64,000 bases of DNA. Source: Delphinapterus leucas. Taxonomy: Eukaryota; Chordata; Mammalia; Artiodactyla; Monodontidae. The DNA is taken from positions 9,216,535 to 9,280,534 of the forward strand of contig NW_022098045.1 in assembly GCF_002288925.2 (NCBI RefSeq), given 5' to 3'. The notes beneath the pieces are model-generated. The model was not told the DNA's origin and ran no database searches. It worked only from the letters and a program-made list of their open reading frames with translations. Both the position numbers and the translations under genes were made by a program. Within the stretch, counting starts at the first letter, position 1. Every line of letters starts with the position of its first letter. This document shows positions 23,266 through 34,312 of this stretch, one piece after another.

Positions 23266-24524
23266 TCACAGACAAGCTTTACACCTCTATTCCACCCCCA
23301 TAGGACCTAAGAGGCTCCCAGGAACTGCACTTGTTCTGTGTGACAGTAGCCTCATCTCTAAGACTGAATAGAAAGTAAGTTATCCAAACAAATCTTTCCA
23401 CAATCTTGGCCTAGAAATAAGAAACCCTAGGAAATCTAGGTTGGTTACTTGAGCTGAGGAGATAAAATGTGGGTGGTGGTATTTAGCTTTGTGCATCGCC
23501 AAAGCAGGAAAAGCTGCCCAAAGAATAAGAGAAAGAGGTAAGGGGACGACAAAATAAAATGAGAGAATACGTCCCCTGGGTTCGGGATAGCTGTCCAGTT
23601 CTTAGTCCCTGTTCTTCATGATATTTTGCTAGCTTCCTGACCTTATAGCCAGGAGTTAATTCAATAGGCTCACATTGAATCCCTTTACACATGAAATAGT
23701 TAGAAACAGATTTCTATCACTTAGCACTCAGAAGAGATTTGACTAAAACCATATCTTAATGTCCCTAGAATAGCATCTAACACGTGGTGATTAGCTCTTT
23801 TGGTAACCGCTTTATGTGCTTGAGTGTGAAGTCCTTAGAAATCTTTAAGACGCTTGTTAGGAAACTCCAGGAAAGAACTGACACATCATTTTTACTGGTT
23901 TGATGTGTGTTTGCCAAAGCAATTGATGGAGATGTATCTTTGGATGATAAAAATACCAAGACAATAAAATCGAGTTTACAATGAGAAATGTTGACTCATC
24001 CAATTTGGGATTTATCCCTTCCTTGTTTTCCAAATTCATGTTTAGCCAAACAATATGGGCAAAATATAATAAGTGAATAATAAAATTATCCAAAAATATT
24101 TTTAGTCTGTGAAATTATATCAAGTTCTCAAGACGCAAACGATTATAGTGCTTCCCTCTCAAGAACATACTTACTTTCTATTGAAGGGTACCATCCATTG
24201 TGCCCTACACATAAAAGACATTATCTAGCTCTCTCCAAGAGTTCCAAAAAGGAATGTGGCAAGAGAATCTGGCAGGTTATGAAAAAAGAAATGAAAAGCA
24301 GGAGATCAGATGAATGGGGACTTTTCCCAACTTAATTTTACAAAAGTTTTTTTAAGCTGGTACAACATACAAAGTATTGGTGAATACGTAAAAATATAGT
24401 GAGACTCTGCTCTCTAAGAGATTGCAGTTTAATAGGCGAGATAAGAAAAGTGTACCAAATAAGAAGTACAAATTCAGTACAAACTAAGAAGTCTGGGAAT
24501 GCACTACAAGGGAAGTATGGAAGG
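23266..24524. other. Non-coding stretch, nothing recognised
   Basis: A 69-codon reverse frame at 23483-23692 has a balanced composition but no splice sites that support an exon. No repeat family recognised. Confidence 0.4.
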
Positions 24525-25088
24525 GTAGCAGGACATGTCACCCCAAAATATGCCACTCTGGTATATTGATTACTTTGAGCTGAAGGCACTTGGAAAAACA
24601 GCACTTGCAGGGTGAGGCTTTCTCTGAACTTCCCTTATCTGCCTAAAGACAGACCCTCCTCACCCCTCACCCCCCCTCCCCCAATACTCATTGTCACAGA
24701 TGCCCTGCCAGGGAGTTTCATCAACTGGGGAAGACTGACTCTCATCACAGGAGAGGAGTCTAGAAGTGGACACCACAGCCTAACTAACCTTGTCACAAAC
24801 TATCACACCTCCCACCTATTCTTCTAAAGGCCCGTTCAGCTTTCCTAAAAATCATTTATTCTTCCCTGAGAGTCTTACATCTTCCCTCTGCTTTCCCTAT
24901 AAGATGCTGTTTGATCCTGAATTAGAGGTCACCTCGGGGAGTTACTCATTATCCTCTGGGTAGCCCATGAGGCATACAGGTTAGTAAACTTCTGTTTATT
25001 TTTCTCTTGTTAACATGTCTTTTATTACAGGGGTCTCAACTAGGAACTCAGAAGGGTAAAGGGAAAATTATTTTTCCTGCCCTGCAAT
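24525..25088 (+). mobile_element. Solo LTR of an endogenous retrovirus-like element, family not assigned
   Basis: The stretch starts near 'tgtcaccccaaaatatgcca', passes 'gagctgaaggcacttggaaa' and ends with 'tctcttgttaacatgtcttt' and 'caggggtctcaac', a pattern I know from mammalian ERVL-class LTRs. No internal gag, pol or env is attached. A C-rich block with runs of 4, 7 and 5 C lies at 24662-24682. Confidence 0.55.
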
Positions 25089-25224
25089 ACCAAGGCCTAT
25101 AGTAGCACAAAGCAGGGGGCCACCAGGTTGAGGGCAAAAGGGAATTTAAAGCCAAACATAGCATTTGACCTGAGCTTTTCACAGCAGGTAGGTTCTGGGA
25201 CAGGAATGGGACAGAAGAGAATGA

Positions 25225-25510
25225 GAAACAGAATTCAGCTCAGAATACCCTGTTCCCTCTACCTGGAACACCCTCCCCAACCCCCTTCCCATCCTAACCA
25301 GCTCCTACCTTAAGACTTGGCTCACATGTCTCCTCCTCCAGAAAACATTTTATGATCAATTTCTTCTGCTGAAGTGCCACTGAGCTACTCGGCTCTGTGC
25401 TTCTTCCCATCACAACCTTTATCCATCACATTACAATGGCCATTTATTGGTCTGAGTCCCCCATTAGACCAACACTTCTTACGTACTGATATAGATTAAT
25501 TACTTTTCAG
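25225..25510 (+). repeat. L2 LINE fragment
   Basis: The words 'ctacctggaacaccctcccc', 'acttggctcacatgtctcct' and 'attggtctgagtcccccatt' follow the L2 3' region in the sense direction. Confidence 0.6.
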
Positions 25511-26731
25511 ATGTCTCACCAGTTTGTTACTAATAATCATTAAAATTCCAAACTTTACCTTTCTTTTTTTTTTTTTTTTTGATAGTTTAGAGAATACTCC
25601 TTGGTATCCCCACGATACCTTCCACACCACTTATGCCACTTTTACTTGGCTGGGAGAAATAACATGCCTACTTGAGAATTTAGGCCGTTGTTCTAACCTT
25701 CCAGTTCCTCACTTACACAATGGCCCTGATGTTGATAAACTTGATGTATCACCATAATCTGTTTGGCTTCAGCAAAGCTGTGACATTTACATCATGGCAG
25801 GCAAGACATTTATTAGTGGCGTAGAAAATCTACCCACTTGTGCTGCAATTTGCATAGTGATATTCAAAATATTTAACAGCCCATAGGGTGTGGGCAGTGA
25901 CCAGTTAGAACACACACGGGTAGTGTTAGAACATGGTCCTAGAGCCTCTTCCCCCCACTACTCTGCACATGATAACCTTTATTTATTAGAATGAGCAGAA
26001 GTCTGGACAATCTCAGGGAAGGAGCCAGGGCAGCCAGGGCTGCAGGAGATATCTGAGGGCTCAAAGAAGCTGTTATTTGCCAACTGATATGTATTTCAAG
26101 ACATTTAACAACTGGACAGGCTGTACTGTTGTGTGCCTAGCAAATACCAGTGCTACCAGCTGAAAAGGAGAATTGGAGCAATTAATTTTGAAAAAAGAAA
26201 ACACCCGGATTTCATGTGTGCTGGGACCATGGAGAGGATTCCTAGACTGTGTTCCGTGAGAAAATATAGCTCATAAGATATCTCTAGATGTCCCAAGAGA
26301 AAGGTTTCTATGGGCAAGTAAGATTTGAGTACAAATTATACTCCTCTTGTGTTCCACAGCACATGAGTGAACTACAAGTCCTGGAGTAAAGAAAACTCTT
26401 GAGCTTTGTTTAGCCCAAGTATTTAATAAACTTACTTCCCCAAGGGAATCCCTTCACCATGACATGATTTCACTTTGGAAGGACACGAAGGTTCTATGAA
26501 ACAACGTTTGGGAAATATAATGCCATATATCCTCTCCACATTTAGATACACCCAGGGTGGTGAGTTCTCACAGACAGCCCACCACTGATGTATACAAAGG
26601 CCAGATTTGTCCTGCTGCCATCATTTTCCAGAGGTTTCTCTTATACTTTATTTCACAGGCTCAAGAGTTTGGCCACTTGCTTGCTTGTTTCCAACACCCA
26701 GGAAATCCCTCAAACACTAACCCCTAGTGGT
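25511..26731. other. Non-coding stretch with poly(T) at 25561-25580
   Basis: A T run without an attached SINE body stands at the left edge. No other repeat, exon or RNA recognised. Confidence 0.45.
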
Positions 26732-26933
26732 CAGGGGTCAGCAAATGCTTCCCATAAGGAGCCAGAAAATTAGTATCTTCAGTTCTGTGGACCGTCACGC
26801 CTTCTCACTCTGCGTTATGACAGAGCAGCAATAGACACAAATAAATGGGCATGGCTGTGTTCTCAAAAACGTTGTTTACAAACATAGGCAAAAGGTCAGA
26901 CTTGTCCTGTTGTCTACAGTTTGCCAAGCCCTG
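26732..26933 (+). mobile_element. MER20-like non-autonomous hAT element
   Basis: It begins 'caggggtcagcaaat', contains 'aaataaatgggcatggctgt' and ends 'cagtttgccaagccctg', so both terminal inverted repeats are present. The family is non-autonomous (hAT-Charlie), about 220 bp, without coding capacity. The 8-bp target duplication is not clear. Confidence 0.75.
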
Positions 26934-28277
26934 ATCTAGGCTGAAGAAACAGTAGCTTCCTCAGCCTCCCCTCTTTTGGCCTCAGAATGGTCTTTGCTCT
27001 ATTTGCATCCTAGATCTCAGAGATAAGTTAACTTGAGATTCATATATTAATAGAGATAAATGAACTGAACGAGGCCTTGTTACTATTCAAATCTATAAGA
27101 AGAAATGAAGTTGGGCTATAGAGGGCAAGAAAATTCCAAATGGCAATACAAACTACGCACCAGGGAGTACAAGTAGAAAAGACCTTTCCCTGAGCTCCCT
27201 GAGCTATTTAAAATTAGCCTCACTTCAGCTACTTCCAAGAAACATTTGGGGACTGAAAGCCTAATGACAATTCTTTGGCTGAGAATCAGGTAGCTGTCAG
27301 TTCAGTGATCCTGCTGTTTGCTACTGTTTTTATTTGATAAGCAGAACCTTGTACAATACTTGGGCCTAGATATGAGGCAAGATCATCCGTGATTCATGGT
27401 TTAGAGACGAGAGGGCCCCATCTCCAGGTTGACCCGTGTTCTGGTTTCTTTGGCAGAAGTATTGTAGGTGTTTTCAATTAGGGGAAAGCAAAACCTCCAG
27501 AGAGTAGGGCTTTAACCCAAATAAAACCTCCCCTTGAATATAATTTCCCTGTCTCTCTCTGTCTCTGTCTCTTTCTCTCTCAATCTGTAAATCTGTATGT
27601 GTGTGTGGGTGTGTATATGTGTGCAAAACGGTTGAGACAGCTGCATTATACAGGTGGCATCCTAGGCAGTAAATAATATGGCTTTTATAGATGGCTTGAG
27701 ACACACAGTCTCAGAACAATTAATTTTACCACTACACATTTGACCTAAGAACACTTTTTATCACAGCAGGAATTCCTTATCAAATTCTCAGGTGCAGGTG
27801 CCCCATAAACACCTTGGAGGCATACAGGACCTCGTGACTGAGATGGCTAGCAACTCAAGAAGAGAGTAAGAGGTGGCCTGGGAAGAAAGAGAAGTATCAA
27901 ACACTGACCCCAGCTCAAAAAGGCAAACCCGAATAGTCAAAGCCACCCTTCCATGAAGTTTGTATATTCCTCACCCAGTCATAGTATTGGAAAACCTTAA
28001 CAATTTAGAAGTCAGCCACCATGGGGAAAGATTTGCTTTGTTGTCATAAGGCATGCAGAATCGAAGAGTTACAAGGGACTATATTTATATTTCCAAAGAA
28101 TTGACAAAAATTACCAAGTGGAGGACAAGGAAGTCAGTCGGCTGGCAAATCGGGGCTAAGGAGTGCTCACCAACAACGCCAGCCAACAAAACATTTCATA
28201 AAACTCATAGGGCTGGAAATATATGCGTATATGTATTTAAATATATCTTTAAAAATTTATATACTTAAAGAAACAAA
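26934..28277. other. Non-coding stretch with a microsatellite
   Basis: No gene or repeat family recognised apart from the TC/TG-rich simple repeat at 27549-27624. Confidence 0.45.
27549..27624. repeat. Compound (TC)n/(TG)n simple repeat
   Basis: A run of CTGTCTCT units is followed by a TG-rich run. Probably variable in length. Confidence 0.85.
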
Positions 28278-28278
28278 G

Positions 28279-28490
28279 GGCTTCCCTGGTGGCGCAGTGG
28301 TTGAGAGTCCGCCTGCCGATGCAGGGAACACGGATTCGTGCCCCGGTCCGGGAGGATCCCACATGCCGCGGAGTGGCTGGGCCCGTGAGCCATGGCCGCT
28401 GAGCCTGCGCGTCCGGAGCCTGGACTCCGCAACGAGAGAGGCCACGGCAGTGGAAGGCCCCCGTACCGCAAAAAAAAGAAAAAAGAAAAA
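28279..28490 (+). mobile_element. Cetacean CHR-2-type SINE
   Basis: Full-length tRNA-derived SINE beginning 'ggcttccctggtggcgcagt' and ending in a mixed A/G tail. The flanks carry a near-perfect 11-bp duplication (AAAGAAACAAA versus AAAGAGACAAA). Open frames of 77-95 codons on both strands are SINE-derived. Confidence 0.95.
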
Positions 28491-31191
28491 AGAGACAAAC
28501 ATATCCATCTGTCTCTGATACTAGTGACAATTAGTTTTATTTATTCATAAATTGTGTCTTATCTGCTGAAAACTTCTAGTCCAATTTTCTCTACTTGTAT
28601 TAACTAAACAAAGATTTACTCAACTGGACACATAATCTATAAATTAGGGATTCCACCAGAATTTATGTCAGGGTGTTTTATTGCTTGTTTGTTTTTCTAT
28701 TAAATGGCTGCTGGGGCATGACATTCTTGTTAAAAAAACAAAAACAAGGGCAAGAAAAACTATTACAATTATTTTCGAGACCCATCCAAACCCTGACACT
28801 TTTCTAAGTTCAACAAACATTTTTGATGGGCCCGAATGACCGTGAAATGAACAAATCACTGCAGTGAAAGCAAAGGTGCCGGAAAGCATTTATTCACCGA
28901 CTGTCTGTGGTCTGTGAGCCTCTCCCAAGACAGAGATCCTCATCTTCTGGGAGAGAGGAGAGAGTTGGAAGGACAGGAAAAGCATTAAATGAGAAAAACC
29001 TGACAAAAACTACTCTTCTGAATCTGAGCCCATATGTAAGTTTCATGTAGAATCATAAATTTAGAGATTTAAAATCCCTTTTCTGCTAAAAAATGGTAAA
29101 GGGATTATATTATACTTCTTTAACTCTTACTTAAAATCTTCCTTTTTATTATGCCTTTTATATCCACTATGTCATTATAAATAAAATCGTTTCAGTTTCT
29201 TCCTGACCAGAGGACCCTGACTTTTGATGACTGAGAGCCTGATCTCAGGGGAGGAACTAAGTGACTGATGTGGGACACACATACCATCAACACATAACTA
29301 ATTAGAAATAATTAGGAAAAAAAATCCCAAAGGCAGCTTTTAACCCACATGTCTTTCTAGGAAAAGTTTATTCTTTCTTTAGAGTCTAAAATGCCTGTTT
29401 CAAGTACTTACTATTTCATGCTTTTTCTCAAAAGTTTGAAATGTTTGGCACCTCATAAGCCTCACAATGATTCCCTCTCTTTTGAAGGGCAAAGCATAAC
29501 AGACATCCTCTTTTAAGGAATAACTGCTAATAAGATAAAAATGACACAATATTTTTTTCTCGGATTTTTTTGGTACTTGGGCATCTGTCTTTTCTCCGCA
29601 AATAATGTGGTATATCCATTCAAGAGGACCATAAATATGAGAATCTTCTAATTTATTTGATCTAAAGCCAAAAATACTTGCACGTCCACCATGTGACTGG
29701 AGCTAACTGAATATGCCAGACACACAGATCTACAGCTCAATTCTACACGTGTTAGTTGGAGAAAGAAACCATGCTCCATTGAACTATGATGTCATGAACA
29801 CACCCCATACATTTTTTAATTAAAAAAAATAATGGTGAGATTACAACTCTGTGTCCATTACACTTGAAAAACTGCGAAAGAGAAATAGGTTGAGGACATA
29901 TCCTGAGGCAGAAGGCACATTCCTTTAGCATGGCTTGAGGAAGCCACAAAATCTTCTCCTCTCTGCCCACTTTATCTTTCTGTCTGCTTGAAGAACTTTC
30001 CCAGGTTCCCCTGTGTTTCTTCTATCTCCTGGATTCTCAGAACGACTTCCCTCAGGTGTCCCAGGGGCATGCTGGAACCAACTCCTGCCTGCTCACATGT
30101 GTTGACCCTGTGAGTCTCTTCCCGACTCCATGTTCAGTGACCACTTTGTAGCTTGAAATCAGCCATGGTGGGAGTATTTACACCATGGAAATTGGCAAAT
30201 GCTACAGATCAGGGCATTTTTTTCTCCCTGGAGATCCAGCCAGTTGTTAAACCTATACCAGCATACCAATGTCTTGGACACATCTCTCTACTCTTTCTCC
30301 CTCCCCTTCTCGCATCTCAAATCCTATCCTCAGACGACCACACACTTGAAATACTCCAATAAGCGAATTTACTAAATTATTAGTGGAGAAAGAGGTATTT
30401 AATGTACTACCTCTGTCAAGCATATATTGAACACCATCTAATGATAATGCCTTAACCCAAAGTAAACAATCTCTGTCTGTTAAAGTCTGGGTGTTGCTGA
30501 GGGATAGTGCTTTTGTCTACGACAAACTTCTCAGCATCCTTCAAAGTATGCCATCAAAACAGCTAGTGACTCCCCCTTAAACCAGTGTTGACAAAGGATA
30601 TTGAAAGCAGGGTCAGTAAAACTATCTGGATAGACAGCCCCATGTTGATTGAAGTACAGAGACAACCTTGTTGAGATAGAAAGGAGAAGCTGATTTTCAA
30701 ATAAATAAATATCTTGTTACCACAGGAGGAAGAGTAAAGAAATAAGAGTGTTTCTTTGATGCTGTCCATCTTATAATCAATAATTTTTTTCTTTTGAAAA
30801 TATATTTATTCCAACACTACATTGATACCATATTTCATGAAATCTAAGATATCATTGGTTGTGAAATATACCATTGTATTCTATATCACCAAGAAAAGAT
30901 GTAACATTGTTACCTAGTAAATGATGACCCAAAGTTTTCCGCTCACTTAGAGTTTTTCTTTTTATATTTATTGCAAGAGTTTTTTTAGATTTGTTTGGAC
31001 AGATTTTATTATGCGTTGCTCTTGTGCATGCCTAAAATGAAAAATCTATGCAAAATAAGCTGGTTAAAGAATGTCCAAAATTCCCTCTCTTTGAGAGTTG
31101 ACTTTTCTGAGTCACTTTTTGACTGAGAGTCCTGGGAGTCCATGCAACACATGATATAACACATTCCTTAAAGGACTGCAATACAGTAAGT
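28491..31191. other. Non-coding AT-rich stretch, nothing recognised
   Basis: About 2.7 kb with no recognised repeat family or gene. Open frames are below 75 codons. Confidence 0.45.
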
Positions 31192-31193
31192 CC

Positions 31194-31611
31194 CCTACAT
31201 ACGAATGAGTTCCATTCTGAGAGCACGTTCGTAAGTCCACTTTGTTGGTAGGTCCACAGAGTTAGCCTAGGTACCCAACTAACAAATTCGGCTATATAGT
31301 TCTGTACTGTAATAGGTTTATAACACTTTTCACACAAAAAATAAAGAAAACATTTTTAATCTTACAGCACAGGACCTTGAAAAGTACAGTGGTACGGTAC
31401 AACAGCTGGCATCCAGGGGCTGGCATCGAGTGAAAAGAAGAGTTACTGACTGGAGGAGGGAGAGGGGGTGGCAGATGGTAGAGCTGAAGGATTGTCAGCA
31501 ATAGGAGACAGAGGACAAGCTCCAATTTTGCTCACACCTGACATTGATGGAACTCACGTTTGCATCTTTGAAAGTTGGCAACTTGAAGGTTCATATATAG
31601 GGGACTTACTG
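31194..31611 (-). mobile_element. Internally deleted pogo/Tigger-type DNA transposon
   Basis: Terminal inverted repeats begin CAGTAAGTCC and end GGACTTACTG, flanked by TA on both sides (31192-31193 and 31612-31613), the pogo target duplication. It is the reverse complement of the element at 55450-56629 but smaller. It keeps the 3' untranslated region and only the last ~35 codons of the transposase C-terminus, joined directly to the 5' terminal region. It is therefore a deletion derivative that could move only with help from another copy. I cannot assign the subfamily by name. Confidence 0.88.
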
Positions 31612-31613
31612 TA

Positions 31614-32092
31614 CTGGTCCCAGCATTTTCCTCCAAACTGCTGTCACAGGTGATGATGCACATACTCAGGCAGGCTGAGCACCTAGCCTGGCTGACTACG
31701 TCCCAATTTCAGAGACTGTACATATAGATTTGGTAGAGGTGAGCGGAGGCTGAGGGCATCTTAGAATCAATGAAATATGACCGTTAGGGTCTCAGGTTTA
31801 GAAACCAGACCTAAGGTCTAGGCCCAGAAGAGAAGTCACCTCTGTGGGGTCTTTGCTTGTCTTTAGATCCAACTAAAGCTGAGTGTAGGCTAGAATTACC
31901 TGGTCAGGGGGAGGTGATTAAATCAGAATTTCTGAACTAAAAACTAACTTACAGTAACACGATTGGTTGGAGACAATAAATTTAGTTAACAATTAACATC
32001 CTTTAATCACCCTGGAAATATGTAGTTTTATTAGTCCCCAACGATCCTAAACTACAGCTCTCCCTCAAACTGATTTCCCCCTCCCTTCTTTT
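31614..32092. other. Non-coding stretch, nothing recognised
   Basis: No recognised element or frame between the Tigger-type element and the next SINE. Confidence 0.45.
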
Positions 32093-32104
32093 TAACAGAA
32101 TCTT

Positions 32105-32315
32105 TTTTTTTTTTTTTTTTTTTGCGGTACGCGGGCCGCTCACTGTTGTGGCCTCTCCCGCTGCGGAGCACAGGCTCCGGACGCGCAGGCTCAGCGGCCA
32201 TGGCTCACGGGCCTAGCCGCTCCGTGGCATGTGGGATCTTCCCGGACCGGGGCACGAACCCGTGTCCTCTGCATCGGCAGGCGGACTCTCAACCACTGCG
32301 CCACCAGGGAAGCCC
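32105..32315 (-). mobile_element. Cetacean CHR-2-type SINE, reverse strand
   Basis: A T run then the reverse-complement SINE ending 'ccaccagggaagcc'. A perfect 12-bp target duplication, TAACAGAATCTT, lies at 32093-32104 and 32316-32327. An 85-codon frame in it is SINE-derived. It stands head to head with the SINE at 33430. Confidence 0.95.
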
Positions 32316-32327
32316 TAACAGAATCTT

Positions 32328-33016
32328 AATTGCTGTTCAAGTGTTCACCCCACTTCTAGCCCTAGAGGGAGACTCTTGATTATTCTCTGTCGATTAATGA
32401 ATTCTTCGGCTACTGTTATTATTCCAGAGACGGACAGGGAGTACTTAATCAGACTACAGGAAAGGACTCCTACACCGTCTTTGAAAGTATAAGGTTTCTC
32501 ATCTCTCTCTCCTGCTGGGTGTGGCAAGGATGCTTGCAGCCTTGATTACTATTGGCCACCGTCTGAGACCACGAGGGGAACCAACTTGAAAATGAAATAG
32601 GCACAGAGCAGAGCAGAGGGATAGAAGGAACCCAGGCCCATGAGGTACCACTAACCTCAAATTATGAGAGTTAATACATTTCCTGTTTGAGCCACTTTGA
32701 GTCAGATTTCTGTTACAGCTAAAAACATCAGATTACACCTCCTTCTCTGTGCATTGTCAAATATCGGGGTTCCAGCTCTGTTTGAACACTGATGGGCCAG
32801 GGATAGAATGAAACTTTTACTGGTGTCTGACCACTTGATTTTTAGGATATTGGGAGGGCAAAGAGTGGAGGAAGGAGCAGAGACAGGATCTACAGATAAA
32901 AGGCTTGGAGGACCCTGCTTCTTCCTCTCCCTGACTGTGCGGCAAATCCATTCAGCATTTAGAGCGTAGGTTCCTCATTTAGAGGATAAGTCTGTCATGA
33001 CATTACCACACTAAAC
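32328..33016. other. Non-coding stretch, nothing recognised
   Basis: No recognised repeat or gene between the SINE and MER20. Confidence 0.45.
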
Positions 33017-33238
33017 CAGGGGTCAACAAACTTTTCTGTTACAGGCCAGATAATAAATATTTTAGACTCAGTGGACCATAACATCTCTGTGACAACTATT
33101 CAGCTCCACCATCATAGGGCAAAAGCGGTCGTAGATAATCCTTGAAGGAATGAGTGTAGCTGTCTTCCAGTTACGCCTCATTTACAAAAGTGGGTGGTAG
33201 GTGGGATTTGACCCGTGGGCCGTAGTTTATGACACCTG
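33017..33238 (+). mobile_element. MER20-like non-autonomous hAT element
   Basis: Begins 'caggggtcaacaaacttttc', contains 'ggccagataataaatatttt' and 'aaaagcggtcgtagataatc', and ends 'ggccgtagtttatgacacctg' less one base. About 222 bp, the full family length, in the same orientation as the copy at 26.7 kb. No coding capacity. Confidence 0.82.
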
Positions 33239-33429
33239 AGTTAGATGACATTAAATCACCATCAAAGTAGAGCAGCCAGATATCTTATACCTCCCCATGG
33301 TGATGCAACAGAACTACACGGTACCGCCTATAAAGGACTTTTGCACCAAACCCCCCAAAACGTTTAACTTCATGTGATTAAAACTAACTTCCAGTTTACA
33401 AGAAATACAAGAGCTAAAGAATCAAGTTA

Positions 33430-33642
33430 GGGGCATCCCTGGTGGCGCAGTGGTTGAGAGTCCGTCTGCTGATGCAGGGGACACGGGTTCGTGCCCCAGT
33501 CTGGGAAGATCCCACATGCCGCGGAGCGGCTGGGCCCGTGAGCCATGGCCGCTGAGCCTGCGCGTCCGGAGCCTGTGCTCCGCAACGGGAGAGGCCACAG
33601 CAGTGAGCGGCCCGCGAACCAAAAAAAAAAAAAAAAAAAAGG
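33430..33642 (+). mobile_element. Cetacean CHR-2-type SINE
   Basis: Full-length SINE with a clean 20-base A tail. A perfect 9-bp duplication, ATCAAGTTA, flanks it at 33421-33429 and 33643-33651. Frames of 66-110 codons seen on both strands are SINE-derived. Confidence 0.95.
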
Positions 33643-33809
33643 ATCAAGTTAAATGGTACAATGAGAAAATATACAGAAATATCCAGAATGTGGGACATTG
33701 AAGATGGACTAAGAACTGCTCCTGATTGAAAAGGATTAAAGTTCAATGCAATGGGTGCACTTTGTTTGAAACCTGAGTCAAACTAACTGTAAAAAAAAGA
33801 AAAAAATTT

Positions 33810-33922
33810 TAATTTATTTTTATTTATTTATTTGGCCAAGCTTCGCAGCATGCAGGGATTGAACCCGTGCCCCCTGCATTGGCAGCACGGAGTCTTAAGC
33901 ACTGGACCACCAGGGAAGTCCC
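33810..33922 (-). mobile_element. CHR-1-type tRNA-derived SINE, reverse strand, partial
   Basis: A TTTA-rich run is followed by 'gggattgaacccgtgccccc', 'gcacggagtcttaagcactg' and 'gaccaccagggaagtccc'. This is the reverse complement of the older cetartiodactyl SINE relative and differs clearly from the CHR-2 copies. The tail half is shortened. Confidence 0.8.
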
Positions 33923-34004
33923 TAGAACCTTGTATTAAACTTCCGCCACTTCACTTCACTGGAATGTGTCCAGTTAAAAAAAAAATTTGGATTCAATTAA
34001 ATTC

Positions 34005-34080
34005 AACAAATAATGATTTTATACCTCCAATATTCCAGACACTCAATTAGGTACAAGATAAATAAGTACTATTTCCATTT
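34005..34080 (-). repeat. L2 LINE 3' fragment, reverse strand
   Basis: The words 'attcaacaaataatgatttt' and 'ccagacactcaattaggtac' follow the reverse complement of the L2 3' end. Confidence 0.5.
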
Positions 34081-34087
34081 AGGAGAT

Positions 34088-34312
34088 TTTATTATGGGCC
34101 ACTGTCTGTGCTAATGATAATTTTACTTATATTATCTCATCTAATTGTTAAGATGTTTCTACAGTGATTTCTTTCCCTCAGTTTGCCATCAAGGGGCCTG
34201 AGGCAGGGGGATTAAGGGACTTTTTCAAGGCCACACAGCTATAAAACGGCAGGGTTTCTGCCCAGGTGTGTCTGACTCTAAGCCTGTGCTCTTACCTCTT
34301 TTCTCATGATGT
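34088..34312 (-). repeat. MIR SINE, reverse strand
   Basis: Contains 'ggcctgaggcagggggatta', 'aaggccacacagctataaaa' and 'ctaagcctgtgctcttac', the reverse complement of MIR over most of its length. Confidence 0.75.

Noticed and set aside
28279..28350. tRNA-like head with box A and box B
   Set aside because: It belongs to a tRNA-derived SINE; no cloverleaf tRNA gene with acceptor stem is formed.
28231..28530. Overlapping 77-95 codon frames on both strands, repeated at 17.4, 32.1, 33.4, 55.7, 62.2 and 62.8 kb
   Set aside because: All are the CHR-2 SINE, which is GC-rich and open in several frames. The repeated peptide wording is the SINE and not a protein family.
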